The notes: generated by a model from the letters alone, not told the origin. Numbered from the stretch's first letter, positions 9,636 through 18,394 are shown. The stretch: 64,000 nucleotides of DNA from Ardenticatenaceae bacterium (GCA_020634435.1 JACKBS010000010.1:1-64000); one strand, 5' to 3'. Program-made: numbers and translations.

Positions 9636-10562
9636 TTATCTTTGGGCCGACCAAGGATACGGCTGCGGGGGGAATTCTGCGCCAAACACAACCCTGTCGG
9701 CTACGCTGCGCAGGTACTCAGCATATTGGCCGTCCAGATCGCGCGGCTGCCACTCAATGTCGGCGACCGATTCGCCTGTGTAGGCGGCGACTACGATGCA
9801 GGCGGCCAAATAGGAACCGGCCAGACTGGGATGCTGCCCGTCTTCGGCGTAGAGCTGGCGGAAAAGGCTGTTGGTGGCCAGGGGGTCTTGGGCGTCATTG
9901 GCCAGGTCACGATAAACCAGCTGGAAGCCACGACCGGCAGGGATGACAAATACCGGATTGCCAGATGCTGAAAGCTGGTTGGCCAGGTCGTAGGTGCCCT
10001 GAGTGATGTTGAATTGCATGGTGGCGTAATCTGGGTAGAGGGTAGCATTGCGCGGATCGCCGTTGGCATAGCCCCAGGTAAGCATGAGCATCACCGTGGC
10101 ACCGGTGTTTTGGGCGTATTGGTTTAGCTGGGCGGCTGCGCTGCGCGATTCAGCCGTTTCTGGTGATTGTGCACCAAAGCCTAAAATCTGGCTTTGTTCC
10201 TGGAGAACAACCAGGTCCCAATCCCGTGCCGCATCGGAGCCAGTGACCAACAATTGGCGCAGCGGTGATTCGGCCGTTTCATTTTCAGTGTCGTGTAGAT
10301 GGTCAATCCACCGATATCCAGCCGGAGCTACTCTTGTTGCGTAAATTTCATTCCATTCGGGGCCAAGCTCGCTGGCCAGGCTAGCGACTAGCTGGTCCAG
10401 TTCATTGTTGTTGGTAAAGCTGTTGCCAATGAACAGCATACGCGCATGGGCGGGCTGCTCCAACGCCTTTTCAGCTAGAAAATCTTTCCCGATAAACCAG
10501 AGCAGCAAAATTGTTAGCAACCCTAGCAATCCGAGGAGGGTGATCAATGCTGGTTTGCGCAT
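9636..10562 (-). CDS. Membrane-anchored SGNH-hydrolase-like protein
   Basis: 308 residues. An N-terminal membrane helix (LITLLGLLGLLTILLLWFIG) is followed by an extracytoplasmic domain opening with RMLFIGNSFTNNNELD. This is the block I motif (Gly-Asn-Ser) of SGNH/GDSL-type hydrolases of the DUF4886 sort. DWDLVVLQEQSQ and the C-terminal DGQHPSLAGSYLAA supply the expected later blocks, with Asp and His for the catalytic triad. The substrate is unknown and could be an ester on a glycan or lipid. Same strand as the GIY-YIG gene upstream, with a 33-base gap. Confidence 0.7.
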   Translation of the reverse strand: MRKPALITLLGLLGLLTILLLWFIGKDFLAEKALEQPAHARMLFIGNSFTNNNELDQLVASLASELGPEWNEIYATRVAPAGYRWIDHLHDTENETAESPLRQLLVTGSDAARDWDLVVLQEQSQILGFGAQSPETAESRSAAAQLNQYAQNTGATVMLMLTWGYANGDPRNATLYPDYATMQFNITQGTYDLANQLSASGNPVFVIPAGRGFQLVYRDLANDAQDPLATNSLFRQLYAEDGQHPSLAGSYLAACIVVAAYTGESVADIEWQPRDLDGQYAEYLRSVADRVVFGAEFPPQPYPWSAQR

Positions 10563-10595
10563 TTTATCAACGTTTAGTTTACTACTGGTGACAAT

Positions 10596-11492
10596 TTAGT
10601 TCTCCAAATCATCTTGCACCTTTACAGCTTGTTCCTCGAGTTCTCTGAGTGTTTCACCTTGGTTATTTTTCCAAGAGATTCTCCCATTTCTTGAGTTGCC
10701 TGCTACAAAGCTGGCAGCATAGGATGGTGAACTAAATAAGATATCTTCAACAAGAAAAGCTTTTTCACCCTCTCTTTTAATTTTCCCACTTTTTTCAGCC
10801 TCTTCTCTTAGGCTGTTCAGCGGCTGGGTAATGCTGGGGGAAACAACAGTTGAGATTGTAGAATCCTTCAAAATTATGAAGCCTTCATCCGTTTGAAGAC
10901 CCCTTGCTGAGAAAGCTGTTGACTCAAACCTAAGGATGTTTGAATCGATATGAGCTACTAGGGCCTCCTGATCAGGCTGTTTAGGTTTGACTAAAGGTTC
11001 CAAGACTTTATGCCCAAGCGTTCCTAAAAGAACCTTGAGGTTTTGGAAAAATTCCTCCATTGAATCCCGATCTGCTCTTGGCAGACTTGCGAGCTGAGTA
11101 GTGGTGCTGTTCATCACTTCATATCGTTTGGCGTTCTGAGCTACTTCAATTGCTCTAGATTCAAGGTATCGTATATGACTTTTTGTAAGATTCTCGTCTT
11201 TACTTGTAAACGCAATGGCAAGATTCCAGAAGTCTTTGCTTTTAACGTGCTGAAGCAGTCTGTGGCGGACATTTTCAGATTCGCCAATATAGACAATTGG
11301 TTTTTCACTGTTTTCTGTTTCGCCAAACAGGAAATAAACCCCAGGTCTGAGAATTTCAGCCCACTGCGCTAGTTCTGAAATCCGGTTACGGGGAATTGCT
11401 AATGCCTGACCAGTCCAGTTCACGATTTCGGCGTGTCGTAATCCGGTAGCCGTGCCGTCTGCCAAATAAATCCTGATATTTTTGCTAGCCAT
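10596..11492 (-). CDS. GIY-YIG nuclease-family protein with DUF4357
   Basis: 298 residues. GVYFLFGE and PIVYIGESENVRHRLLQH (about residues 52-80) are the GIY-YIG nuclease core, including the arginine. FWNLAIAFTSKDENLTKSHIRYLESRAI supplies the later conserved Glu. The C-terminal 100 residues (ARGLQTDEGFIILKDS to PSYAASFVAGNSRNG) match DUF4357, which usually follows GIY-YIG in this family. No ACGGCCGT copy occurs in the gene and its base composition is lower in GC than its neighbours, so transfer is possible. The exact role, such as DNA repair or element defence, is not known. Confidence 0.82.
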   Translation of the reverse strand: MASKNIRIYLADGTATGLRHAEIVNWTGQALAIPRNRISELAQWAEILRPGVYFLFGETENSEKPIVYIGESENVRHRLLQHVKSKDFWNLAIAFTSKDENLTKSHIRYLESRAIEVAQNAKRYEVMNSTTTQLASLPRADRDSMEEFFQNLKVLLGTLGHKVLEPLVKPKQPDQEALVAHIDSNILRFESTAFSARGLQTDEGFIILKDSTISTVVSPSITQPLNSLREEAEKSGKIKREGEKAFLVEDILFSSPSYAASFVAGNSRNGRISWKNNQGETLRELEEQAVKVQDDLEN

Positions 11493-11517
11493 ATCGATTT
11501 TGTCTTACTCTTTCTGC

Positions 11518-12510
11518 TTAGCCAAAACCGCGTTCGTCTTTGTCGTCGCTGGCGGCGTCATCGTCGAGGATGGTGGGAGGGACCATCGGTTCGTAGGGCA
11601 TGACAAAGTAGCCGCGGGTGACCTTATCCTTTTGGCCGATGCGCTGCACGCTTTGCATGCCGCCGTTGCCGTCGGGCCAGGATTCCACGAAGACGTCATT
11701 GCGGCGCGGGTAGTTGGGGTCGTAAACCAAAATGCGAATACGGCCGTCGCCCAATTCCTCATACGCACAGGCCAAAATCTGGTGGTTGTGCCAGATTTGC
11801 ATGGTGTCTTTGGTGCTGACGTACACCATGCCGATGGGCGTGGGGACGCCGTTGTCCAGGTTTTGACGCAAGGTTTTGAGCTCTTCGGCAGTGCGCAGGT
11901 GTACGGCCGTATCGGGCAAGCTCATCCAGCGGGCAAAACGGGCCACCTGCGTGCCGCTGGTCAGGCTATCAACCTGGCGGGTGTGAATGTAGCGGTGCAG
12001 CGGTGTCACCCGCCCTGGGCGCCGACGACGTTGGGGGATTTCTCGCCCGGCCAGACGAAAGTCCAGCGCGGTGGCGCACATGCCGCCGCACAGGCCGTAA
12101 ATGGCGCTGACGCTGGGGATGTCTGGTACAGACGGCACCGAGAAGGGAATCCAGTAGCCAGGGTAGCGGTTCACGTACTGAAAGCCATGTGTGGCCGGGA
12201 TAAATTCGAGCGGCGGAATTTCAGGCAGGCGGTAGTCGCGCTGGTTGGGCTGTAAATCGGCCTGGTGGGTGCGGGATTCGCCGTGGTGGGTGTAGCTAAA
12301 TTTCAGATACGGCCGAAACACATCGGCAAAATCCAGGTCGCGGCTTTGATCGTACTGAACGACAAAAACCCCCTTCGCATCGGAGACGCCGGGTTCCACC
12401 GTCAAATCGTCATCTTCAGTCAACACGTCGGCATCGAAAAGATGCACGGTGACGTTGGCGGCAGGGGCACCATTGGCAAATTGGACCACACCAGTAAATG
12501 TTTGAGACAT
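11518..12510 (-). CDS. Leaderless C39-like cysteine peptidase with transthyretin-like N-terminus
   Basis: 330 residues. Residues 1-95 (MSQTFTGVVQFANGAPAANV) form a transthyretin-like beta domain, as in the metalloprotease at 4557. The rest resembles a papain/C39-type fold. YGLCGGMCATALDF provides the Cys nucleophile, WHNHQILACAYEE the His, and VYDPNYPRRND the Asp/Asn. There is no signal peptide. I chose the start at 12510 because GGAGGG lies just upstream of it and overlaps the alternative ATG at 12522. The start region closely resembles that of the 4557 gene. It lies downstream of the Clp-like ATPase gene on the same strand. Confidence 0.65.
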   Translation of the reverse strand: MSQTFTGVVQFANGAPAANVTVHLFDADVLTEDDDLTVEPGVSDAKGVFVVQYDQSRDLDFADVFRPYLKFSYTHHGESRTHQADLQPNQRDYRLPEIPPLEFIPATHGFQYVNRYPGYWIPFSVPSVPDIPSVSAIYGLCGGMCATALDFRLAGREIPQRRRRPGRVTPLHRYIHTRQVDSLTSGTQVARFARWMSLPDTAVHLRTAEELKTLRQNLDNGVPTPIGMVYVSTKDTMQIWHNHQILACAYEELGDGRIRILVYDPNYPRRNDVFVESWPDGNGGMQSVQRIGQKDKVTRGYFVMPYEPMVPPTILDDDAASDDKDERGFG

Positions 12511-12525
12511 GAAACCCTCCATTTG

Positions 12526-12596
12526 GGGAGATTGGAGACTGGAGATTAGAGATTGTTTTGCTTTTAATCTCCAATCGCCAATCTCTAATCTCCAGT
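12526..12596. repeat. Palindromic spacer repeat, family B
   Basis: GGGGAGATTGGAGACT-type units are mirrored by AATCTCTAATCTCCAG across a short loop. It fills the 87-base spacer between the Clp-like gene and the peptidase gene. Confidence 0.85.
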
Positions 12597-12597
12597 T

Positions 12598-14805
12598 TTA
12601 GTTCATGTTGAAGACGAGTTCGTTGTTGGCGGCGTCGATGGTAACGGCCGTTTCCCCGCCACTTGCGCCCGATAGACTGAGCAAAAAGTTGGCCAGCGGT
12701 TCGCGTAGATGGCGAGCGATGATGCGGCGCAGCGGGCGAGCGCCGTACTGCGGCTCGTCGTTTTGCGCCAGCAGCCACTGTTTGGCCGCGTTGGTAAGCG
12801 TGAGCGTGATGTTTTGATTGGCCGCCAGCTTCAGCTCTTTGCGCAGCATCAGGTCCAAAATTTTTGCCAGCTGATCGCCGCTAAGCTGGTGGAACATGAT
12901 GATTTCATCGAGCCGGTTCAGGAACTCGGGCCGGAAAAAGCGGTGCACTTCCTGCATCGCCAGGTTCTTCTCTGTTTCGCCGATATAGGGCACCAGCATG
13001 TACTGCGACCCCAAATTGCTGGTCATGATGACCACCGTTTCGCTAAAGGTGGCTTGCCGACCCTGGCTGTCGGTCAGGCGGCCTTCTTCCATCACTTGCA
13101 GCAGCACATCAAAGACGCGCTGGTGCGCTTTTTCTACCTCATCAAACAGCACGACGGTATACGGCCGTTCCCGCACAAAATTGGTCAGCTGCCCACCGCC
13201 TTGAAAACCCACGTATCCCGGCGGTGCGCCAATCAGCTTGTTGACGCTGGCTTCTTCCTGGTACTCGCTCATGTCTAGCACCAGCATTGCATCTTCCGAG
13301 CCAAACATGAACTCGGCCAGTGCCTTGGCCAGTTCCGATTTACCCACACCGCTGGGGCCGAGGAACAGGAAAGAGCCAATCGGCCGTTTGGGATCACGCA
13401 GTCCAACCCTGGCTGTTTTTACCGCACGACTGACGGCGAGAACGGCCGCTTCCTGGCCAATGATCCGGCTGTGCAAATGTTCCACCATGTTGGCGTACTT
13501 GCCCCGCTCGTCTTCGTTGAGCTTGCTCACCGGGATGTTGGTCATTTGCGCCGCCGCTTCCATCACGTCTTCGGGGTCAAGGCGATTGTCCGGCGCGATG
13601 CCGGGGTAGACCACTTCTGGGCTGGAGGAAGCGATGCGCACCAGGGCGCAGCTGCGTTCGGCCAGCTGCACGGCGGCGGCCGGCAGGGCAATTGTTTTCA
13701 TGTACTGGCTGGCAATTTGTGCGGCCGTTTCCATTGAGTCCAGGTTGATTTCTACCTCATACTCGCTTTTCAGCCGCTCCTCATGGGCGTGCAAGACGGA
13801 AATCGTCTCTTTGACCGTGGTGGGCGGCACGTTCAACCGCTGCGTGTTTTGGCGGATGAGGTTGTTCTGGCTCAGCAGTTCGTAATCCCCCGGCGTGGTC
13901 GTGCCGATGATGATTTGCTCGTTGCCCAGCAACGCTTTTTGCAGCTCGCGGTTTACCTGGTCGGGGAAGGGGGCGCGCAGCTTGTCTGCAAAAAAACGCT
14001 GGATGTTGGGTACCAGCAGCACGCCACCGCTGGCCCGGCGCAGTCCGGCGCGCATCGCCGCCAGCGGATTTTCCAGCAGGGCCGTCTCGCTAATCTGCAC
14101 CAGCGAGCGCAGATTGGTGAAGCCGTTGCCCTCGGCGATGGTTTGGGCCAGGCTTTGCCCCAGCGTGCGTTTGCCCGCGCCTTCTGGCCCCACCAAAATG
14201 ACGTGCCTATTTTGCGCCAACGAGATCAGGCTGATCAGATCGCGCAGCAGTTCCTGCCGCTCGTAGACCACGGTGGTACGGCCGTTTTTGGCCTCGGCTA
14301 CAAAATCATGAATGATCGGTGTGCCTTCTTGCCCCACATCGTTGAGCAGCGTGAGAACGGCCGTTGGGTTCACGCCCGCCCGCTGCAAAACGGCCGACGT
14401 GGTGATGGGATGCTGGGCCATTGCGGCCAAGACGTGGCCGGAACCCGCTTTCAATTCTTCTCGCGCCTGGGCCATCGTCAATGCTTCGTCAATGACCACC
14501 AGCATTTCTTCATCCAGGGAAACATCCTTGCCAAAATCATCGGTGAAGTAAAACTTGGCATTGCGACCCTTGTTGGTGTGGGCCATCATCTCCACGCGGC
14601 GGGTCAAATCGTCCAGATCAAAGCCGCGCTGCTGTTGAAGCTGCTGCAAAATTTGGTAGGCAATTGATTTTGGCTCGTCCAAAAAAGTGCGCAGCAGCAG
14701 GTGGGGCGTCAGAAGCTTGATCTGGTACTCGCTCAGCTTGCTGCCTGCTGTGGTCATCAGTCCGGCCAATTCAGATGTGGGGATGTTTGGATTCAGGTTG
14801 CTCAT
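12598..14805 (-). CDS. ClpB/ClpC-like AAA+ ATPase with degenerate first site
   Basis: 735 residues in the order Clp N-terminal repeat (1-150), AAA module 1 (about 175-400) and AAA module 2 with its C-terminal lid (about 440-735). Module 2 is complete: Walker A GPSGVGKS (483-490), Walker B VVLFDEVEKA, pore loop GYVGFQGGG and sensor MTSNLGS. Module 1 keeps Walker A (GPEGAGKRT from 206), but its Walker B position reads GGVLLVPNIQR with no acidic pair, so it probably does not hydrolyse ATP. There is no ClpB middle-domain coiled coil and no IGF/L loop that I can recognise for ClpP binding. It may be an unfoldase serving the adjacent peptidase, but this is inferred from position only. Confidence 0.85.
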   Translation of the reverse strand: MSNLNPNIPTSELAGLMTTAGSKLSEYQIKLLTPHLLLRTFLDEPKSIAYQILQQLQQQRGFDLDDLTRRVEMMAHTNKGRNAKFYFTDDFGKDVSLDEEMLVVIDEALTMAQAREELKAGSGHVLAAMAQHPITTSAVLQRAGVNPTAVLTLLNDVGQEGTPIIHDFVAEAKNGRTTVVYERQELLRDLISLISLAQNRHVILVGPEGAGKRTLGQSLAQTIAEGNGFTNLRSLVQISETALLENPLAAMRAGLRRASGGVLLVPNIQRFFADKLRAPFPDQVNRELQKALLGNEQIIIGTTTPGDYELLSQNNLIRQNTQRLNVPPTTVKETISVLHAHEERLKSEYEVEINLDSMETAAQIASQYMKTIALPAAAVQLAERSCALVRIASSSPEVVYPGIAPDNRLDPEDVMEAAAQMTNIPVSKLNEDERGKYANMVEHLHSRIIGQEAAVLAVSRAVKTARVGLRDPKRPIGSFLFLGPSGVGKSELAKALAEFMFGSEDAMLVLDMSEYQEEASVNKLIGAPPGYVGFQGGGQLTNFVRERPYTVVLFDEVEKAHQRVFDVLLQVMEEGRLTDSQGRQATFSETVVIMTSNLGSQYMLVPYIGETEKNLAMQEVHRFFRPEFLNRLDEIIMFHQLSGDQLAKILDLMLRKELKLAANQNITLTLTNAAKQWLLAQNDEPQYGARPLRRIIARHLREPLANFLLSLSGASGGETAVTIDAANNELVFNMN

Positions 14806-14851
14806 GGCGGCAATGTTACATCGCTGCCGCCTGTTCTGCCAACCAAGAAAA

Positions 14852-14926
14852 TTAACCGCAGAGGACGCGGAGAACGCAGAGAAAAAGAAAAACTCCGTGC
14901 CCTTCGCGCGCTCTGCGGTTAAAAAA
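14852..14926. repeat. Palindromic spacer repeat, family F (AACCGCAGAG)
   Basis: TTAACCGCAGAGGACGCGGA is mirrored by CGCGCTCTGCGGTTAA across a purine-rich loop. It lies just after the stop of the CoA-transferase beta gene, in the spacer before the Clp-like gene start. Confidence 0.8.
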
Positions 14927-14927
14927 T

Positions 14928-15749
14928 TTAGCCTAGAATCTCTTTCTCAGCGGCGAGGATTTGGCGGAGTTTGGCTTTGCGGTGGGCACCGCGCAGCGTT
15001 TCAAGGGTGCGAATGCCCAGGGGGTCGATTTTTTCGCGTAGTAGACGAACTTCCTCGGTTGTGGGCGGTTCGGTTTCACGCAAATCGGGGGCGATTTCCA
15101 GGGGAAAGCCTGTTTTGGCCTGGATGCGTTTGGGAGTAATGCCAGGGTGGTGGGTGGTGAGGCGGAGATGGCCGTTCTCACCCCCAAAATCAAACTGGCC
15201 CAAATCGCTGACCAGATAGCGCGGTCCGCGGCCTTGTGTGCGCTCCGGCACGTGCCCCACGCCGCTGCGAAAATCGAGCTGCGGCACAAAGGTGTGCCGT
15301 CCGTGGCGTGGCACGTAGAGGCAAACGTTTTCCTCGAAAACGGTCACATCGGGAATGCCTGCCGAGCCGGGTAGGCGGAGCCGGGGCTGCTCGTAGCTAC
15401 CGCCCATGAACACATTGTTGAAATTGCCCAACGGGTCTACCTGGCCGGGCCGGAAAAACTCTTTAGGCTGGTAGCGCGGCAAAAAATCACACACGCCGGT
15501 GATGAAGTTAATGGTGAACAGCCCGTTGCGCAGCCACAAATTTTCCACCGTGGCCAGTCCCAGCGGGGCAAACTCCTGGCAAAACGTCTGCCCAATGGCC
15601 GAGATGAAGGTGAGGTTCGGCGCGTGCGTCAGCTTGGCCAGCAGGTAACCTGCCGCCACCAGCGGCGTTGCCATGCCCTGTGCGACCAGCTCGCCTTCTT
15701 CAATCTGGCGGCTAATGCAAACGCAAATTAGTTCGTCAATCGTGTACAC
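14928..15749 (-). CDS. CoA-transferase subunit B (glutaconate-type)
   Basis: 273 residues, the beta partner of the gene immediately upstream. NLWLRNGLFTINFITGVCDF and VGHVPERTQGRGPRYLVSDL agree with the class I beta subunit (GctB-like). SAIGQTFCQEFAPLGLATVE supplies the N-terminal core. The start is probably GTG 15749, which abuts palindromic repeat family A, so no ordinary Shine-Dalgarno site is visible beyond a GGGTAATT repeat unit. The pair would move CoA between acyl-CoAs; the substrate cannot be read from the sequence. Confidence 0.75.
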   Translation of the reverse strand: MYTIDELICVCISRQIEEGELVAQGMATPLVAAGYLLAKLTHAPNLTFISAIGQTFCQEFAPLGLATVENLWLRNGLFTINFITGVCDFLPRYQPKEFFRPGQVDPLGNFNNVFMGGSYEQPRLRLPGSAGIPDVTVFEENVCLYVPRHGRHTFVPQLDFRSGVGHVPERTQGRGPRYLVSDLGQFDFGGENGHLRLTTHHPGITPKRIQAKTGFPLEIAPDLRETEPPTTEEVRLLREKIDPLGIRTLETLRGAHRKAKLRQILAAEKEILG

Positions 15750-15822
15750 AATTACCCAATTACCAATTACTCAATTACTGTTTTACCCTTGTAATTGGGT
15801 AATCAGGTAATTGAGTAATTAA
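15750..15822. repeat. Palindromic spacer repeat, family A
   Basis: AATTACCCAATTACC units are mirrored by GTAATTGGGTAATCAGG. The repeat separates the two CoA-transferase genes. It provides the end of the alpha coding region (last residues NYSIT and stop) and touches the start codon of the beta gene. Confidence 0.8.
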
Positions 15823-16591
15823 TATACTTCTCAAATTCCCCGGCATTGCAGGCGTCGATGTAGCGCAGGATTTCTTCGCCGTCGAGTGGGTAGGCGGGGT
15901 AGCAGGAAGTGGGCCACGCGCCTTTGGGGACATGACAAACGGCAGTTACTGGCAACCCAGTTAACTCCACAGGCCCATCCAACTTGTCCACCACCTCTTC
16001 AGCCGTCAAAATCACCGTTTGGGCCACGTTGCTTAGCATTTCGTCAATGGTGGGATTGCCGCCCAGGATGGCGTTGCCAAAGCGGTCCGCCTTCAGAACG
16101 TGGATGATGGCCACGTCCACTTCGATGGCGGGAAAAGCGGTGAGCGTTTCGCCGCTGTACGGGTCGGTGATTGTCTTGACATCGGGGCGCACTTTGAACA
16201 AATCGGTGCCTTGCCAGGCGCGACTGGGCATAAAGCCCACCTTGCCCACGGCGGCGCGCAGCCCATACGCAATGCTCGCCTCGCTCTCTTCGATGATGGT
16301 GATACGGCCGTTTTCCACCATCTTGGTAAACATGGGAGCCAGCCCAAACGACTCCAACCCAAAGTAGCAGGTACGTACATGGCTTACGCAGCCACCGCCG
16401 ACCAGCATATCGCTGGCTAGCCCGGCGGTAAACGTGAGCAGCGTCAGGTTTTGTGGGCGCGGCTGCCGCTGCAACAAAGCCCGCACAAACGCCACGGGAC
16501 GCCGGTAAATAGTCATCCCGCCCAGAGCGATGGTTTGGTTATTTTGGATGAGGGGGAGAACGGCCGTTAAATCCACCAATTTATCTTGCAT
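15803..16591 (-). CDS. CoA-transferase subunit A (glutaconate-type)
   Basis: 262 residues from ATG 16591 (MQDKLVDLTAVLPLIQNNQT). IALGGMTIYRRPVAFVRALL is the N-terminal GG-containing oxyanion segment of class I CoA-transferase alpha subunits. EVDVAIIHVLKADRFGNAIL is the conserved GctA/PcaI-type block. A longer frame to 16732 is open but runs through palindromic repeats, so it is not believed. Partner of the beta subunit downstream. The C-terminal codons lie within repeat family A, which may have replaced the original end. Confidence 0.78.
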   Translation of the reverse strand: MQDKLVDLTAVLPLIQNNQTIALGGMTIYRRPVAFVRALLQRQPRPQNLTLLTFTAGLASDMLVGGGCVSHVRTCYFGLESFGLAPMFTKMVENGRITIIEESEASIAYGLRAAVGKVGFMPSRAWQGTDLFKVRPDVKTITDPYSGETLTAFPAIEVDVAIIHVLKADRFGNAILGGNPTIDEMLSNVAQTVILTAEEVVDKLDGPVELTGLPVTAVCHVPKGAWPTSCYPAYPLDGEEILRYIDACNAGEFEKYINYSIT

Positions 16592-16607
16592 GACAAAAAT
16601 TGTAGGC

Positions 16608-16669
16608 GTAGAGACGTTGCATTGCAACGTCTGTTTGCCGGTAGGGGCAGGTCTCAGACCTACCCCTAC
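16608..16669. repeat. Two palindromes: families E (GTAGAGACGTTGCA) and J
   Basis: GTAGAGACGTTGCATTGCAA continues to 16632 as a near-perfect palindrome. It is followed by GTAGGGGCAGGTCT (16641-16654), mirrored by AGACCTACCCCTAC to 16669. Both lie in the divergent spacer between the CoA-transferase and TIR genes. A second family E copy is at 18428-18456, so the TIR gene is bracketed by them. Confidence 0.8.
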
Positions 16670-16724
16670 ACCGACATGATGTTTTTTGTATAATTGCCCC
16701 AACCAGCAACTAAAAGATGCCAAC

Positions 16725-18176
16725 ATGCCCATGACTTACGACAAACGTCAACTCAACGAATTTATTATCAAACATTTTAACGATGAGGAACTTCGCATTC
16801 TCTGCGCCGTGGAATTCCCGGACGTGTACGATGATTTTGTCGATGGCTGGGGCAAGAAGCGCAAGGTGATGGAGCTAATTGGTTGGTGTGAACGAAATGC
16901 GCAGGAAGAAAGATTGCTTACCGTTTTGCAGCGGGAGCGACCCAGACCCTTCCGCACTGTTTTTGGCCGGACGACTGTGCAAGCTGAGACAGTTACCGTT
17001 TCCGTGGGTGAACGCAACCCACGCCAGATTTTCATTAGCCACGCACACCAGGATGCGGTATTGGCGCAGCGTTTAGCGACAGATTTAAGCGCGAACGGCT
17101 GGCAAACCTGGATTGCCCCCGATAGCATCCAGCCAGGGGAGCAGTGGGTAGACGCAATCAATCGTGGGCTGGACGAAAGTGGTGTTTTCCTGGTGCTGCT
17201 TACCCCAGAGGCGGTGAGTTCCAAATGGGTGAAGCGCGAGACCAATATTGCCGTGAGCATGGAACATGAAGGAGAGGTTGCTTTTTATCCACTTGATGTA
17301 AAGCCGTGTCGTACGCCCGCTTTGTGGCGTGGTTATCAGTTTGTTTCCTTCAAAAATGAATATCAAACGGACGTATCGCGCTTGCTTAAGCTGTTGGCTG
17401 GCGAAAAGATTGCCCTCCTGCCGGCGTCTCCTAAGATTGAAAACAAGCCTGCTCCTGGAAAAGCTGAAAAACCAAAACCAGCACCCGCCAAAATTGAGAT
17501 ACAGCCCGGCGAAAAGCCCCACATTCTCATTCCTAACCCGCCGGATATTCGGGTACACCGCATTACGGGCAAAGAGATGATACGCATTCCCGCGGGCGAC
17601 TTTTTGTATGGTAAAAACAAGCGCAAACGTCATCTGCCAGAATTTTGGATAGCTAAAATGCCGGTGACCAATGCTGAATATGCCCGATTTGTGACTGACA
17701 TGGGGATTGTACCCCCTAACCACTGGGAAGGTACCCAGACTCCGCCGCAAAAAATTGCAGACCATCCTGTGGTGAATGTGAGTTGGCACGATGCCCAGGC
17801 GTATGCTAAATGGGCCAACTGCCAGCTGCCTACTGAAGGGGAGTGGGAAAAATCAGCCAGAGGCATAGACGGGCGTCAATATCCGTGGGGCAATGATTGG
17901 CAGGGACAGCACTGCAATACATATGAAGCAGGCATTGGCACAACGTCACCAGTCGGCCAGTTTTCGCCTCAGGGAGATAGCCCTTATGGTTGTGTGGATA
18001 TGAGCGGCAACGTTTGGGAATGGGTGGCTACAATGGGAGATTTACGCGGAGGTGCATTTGTCAGCTCCTATTGGGATTGCAGTGTTGCGGATCGATACGA
18101 TGACCTCGTTCCTAGTGACAGGTATGACGTTATCGGGTTTCGGGTTGCCGAACATCGCTCTATATTTGGTTCCTGA
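16725..18176 (+). CDS. Death-like effector-associated domain + TIR + FGE-sulfatase protein
   Basis: 483 residues. Residues 1-75 (LNEFIIKHFNDEELRILCAV) are a small helical bundle like the effector-associated (EAD) adaptor domains of bacterial conflict systems. Residues 100-235 are a TIR domain (RQIFISHAHQDAVLAQRLA, WIAPDSIQPGEQW) with the NADase glutamate at E172 in SSKWVKRE. A Pro/Lys-rich linker follows, then a formylglycine-generating-enzyme-type domain from about 290 (MIRIPAGDFLYGK, NVSWHDAQAYAKWANCQLPT, MSGNVWEWV, LRGGAFVSSYWDC). Only one of the two catalytic cysteines seems kept. It contains no ACGGCCGT copy, and family E palindromes flank it on both sides. I prefer ATG 16725 over 16686. 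Confidence 0.85.
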   Translation: MPMTYDKRQLNEFIIKHFNDEELRILCAVEFPDVYDDFVDGWGKKRKVMELIGWCERNAQEERLLTVLQRERPRPFRTVFGRTTVQAETVTVSVGERNPRQIFISHAHQDAVLAQRLATDLSANGWQTWIAPDSIQPGEQWVDAINRGLDESGVFLVLLTPEAVSSKWVKRETNIAVSMEHEGEVAFYPLDVKPCRTPALWRGYQFVSFKNEYQTDVSRLLKLLAGEKIALLPASPKIENKPAPGKAEKPKPAPAKIEIQPGEKPHILIPNPPDIRVHRITGKEMIRIPAGDFLYGKNKRKRHLPEFWIAKMPVTNAEYARFVTDMGIVPPNHWEGTQTPPQKIADHPVVNVSWHDAQAYAKWANCQLPTEGEWEKSARGIDGRQYPWGNDWQGQHCNTYEAGIGTTSPVGQFSPQGDSPYGCVDMSGNVWEWVATMGDLRGGAFVSSYWDCSVADRYDDLVPSDRYDVIGFRVAEHRSIFGS

Positions 18177-18307
18177 TTGCTGGGTTCTGAATTCTGAGTT
18201 TTCTGTATTCTTTGGGGGTTGTGGTAAACAGCACCACTAGGGGCTTGCCCCCAGCGTTTTGCTTGCATGAATTGTTGTTCTTGGGCAACGCAACTGAGCG
18301 CGCCTTT

Positions 18308-18373
18308 CCGAACGAAGTGAGGAATCTTTCGATTACCAAAGGTGAAAGATTCCTCGTTGCTTTGCTCGCTCGG
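18308..18373. repeat. Long hairpin repeat, family I
   Basis: GAGGAATCTTTC (18319-18330) is mirrored exactly by GAAAGATTCCTC (18344-18355). It sits within weaker outer arms CCGAACGAAG and CTCGCTCGG. It lies in the 298-base spacer between convergent genes. The rest of that spacer holds a terminator and another palindrome, and no gene. Confidence 0.8.
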
Positions 18374-18394
18374 AAGGACAGGTGGAGGAACAAA

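Noticed and set aside
3132..16591. A complete type VI or contractile injection locus around the FHA and Clp-like genes
   Set aside because: No sheath, tube, baseplate or VgrG-like gene is present. The idea is kept only as a possible explanation for the leaderless proteases.
16686..16724. Upstream start for the EAD-TIR-FGE protein
   Set aside because: The extra residues are unlike the domain and follow palindromic sequence. ATG 16725 (or the nearby ATG 16731) fits the domain start better, though no strong ribosome site decides it.
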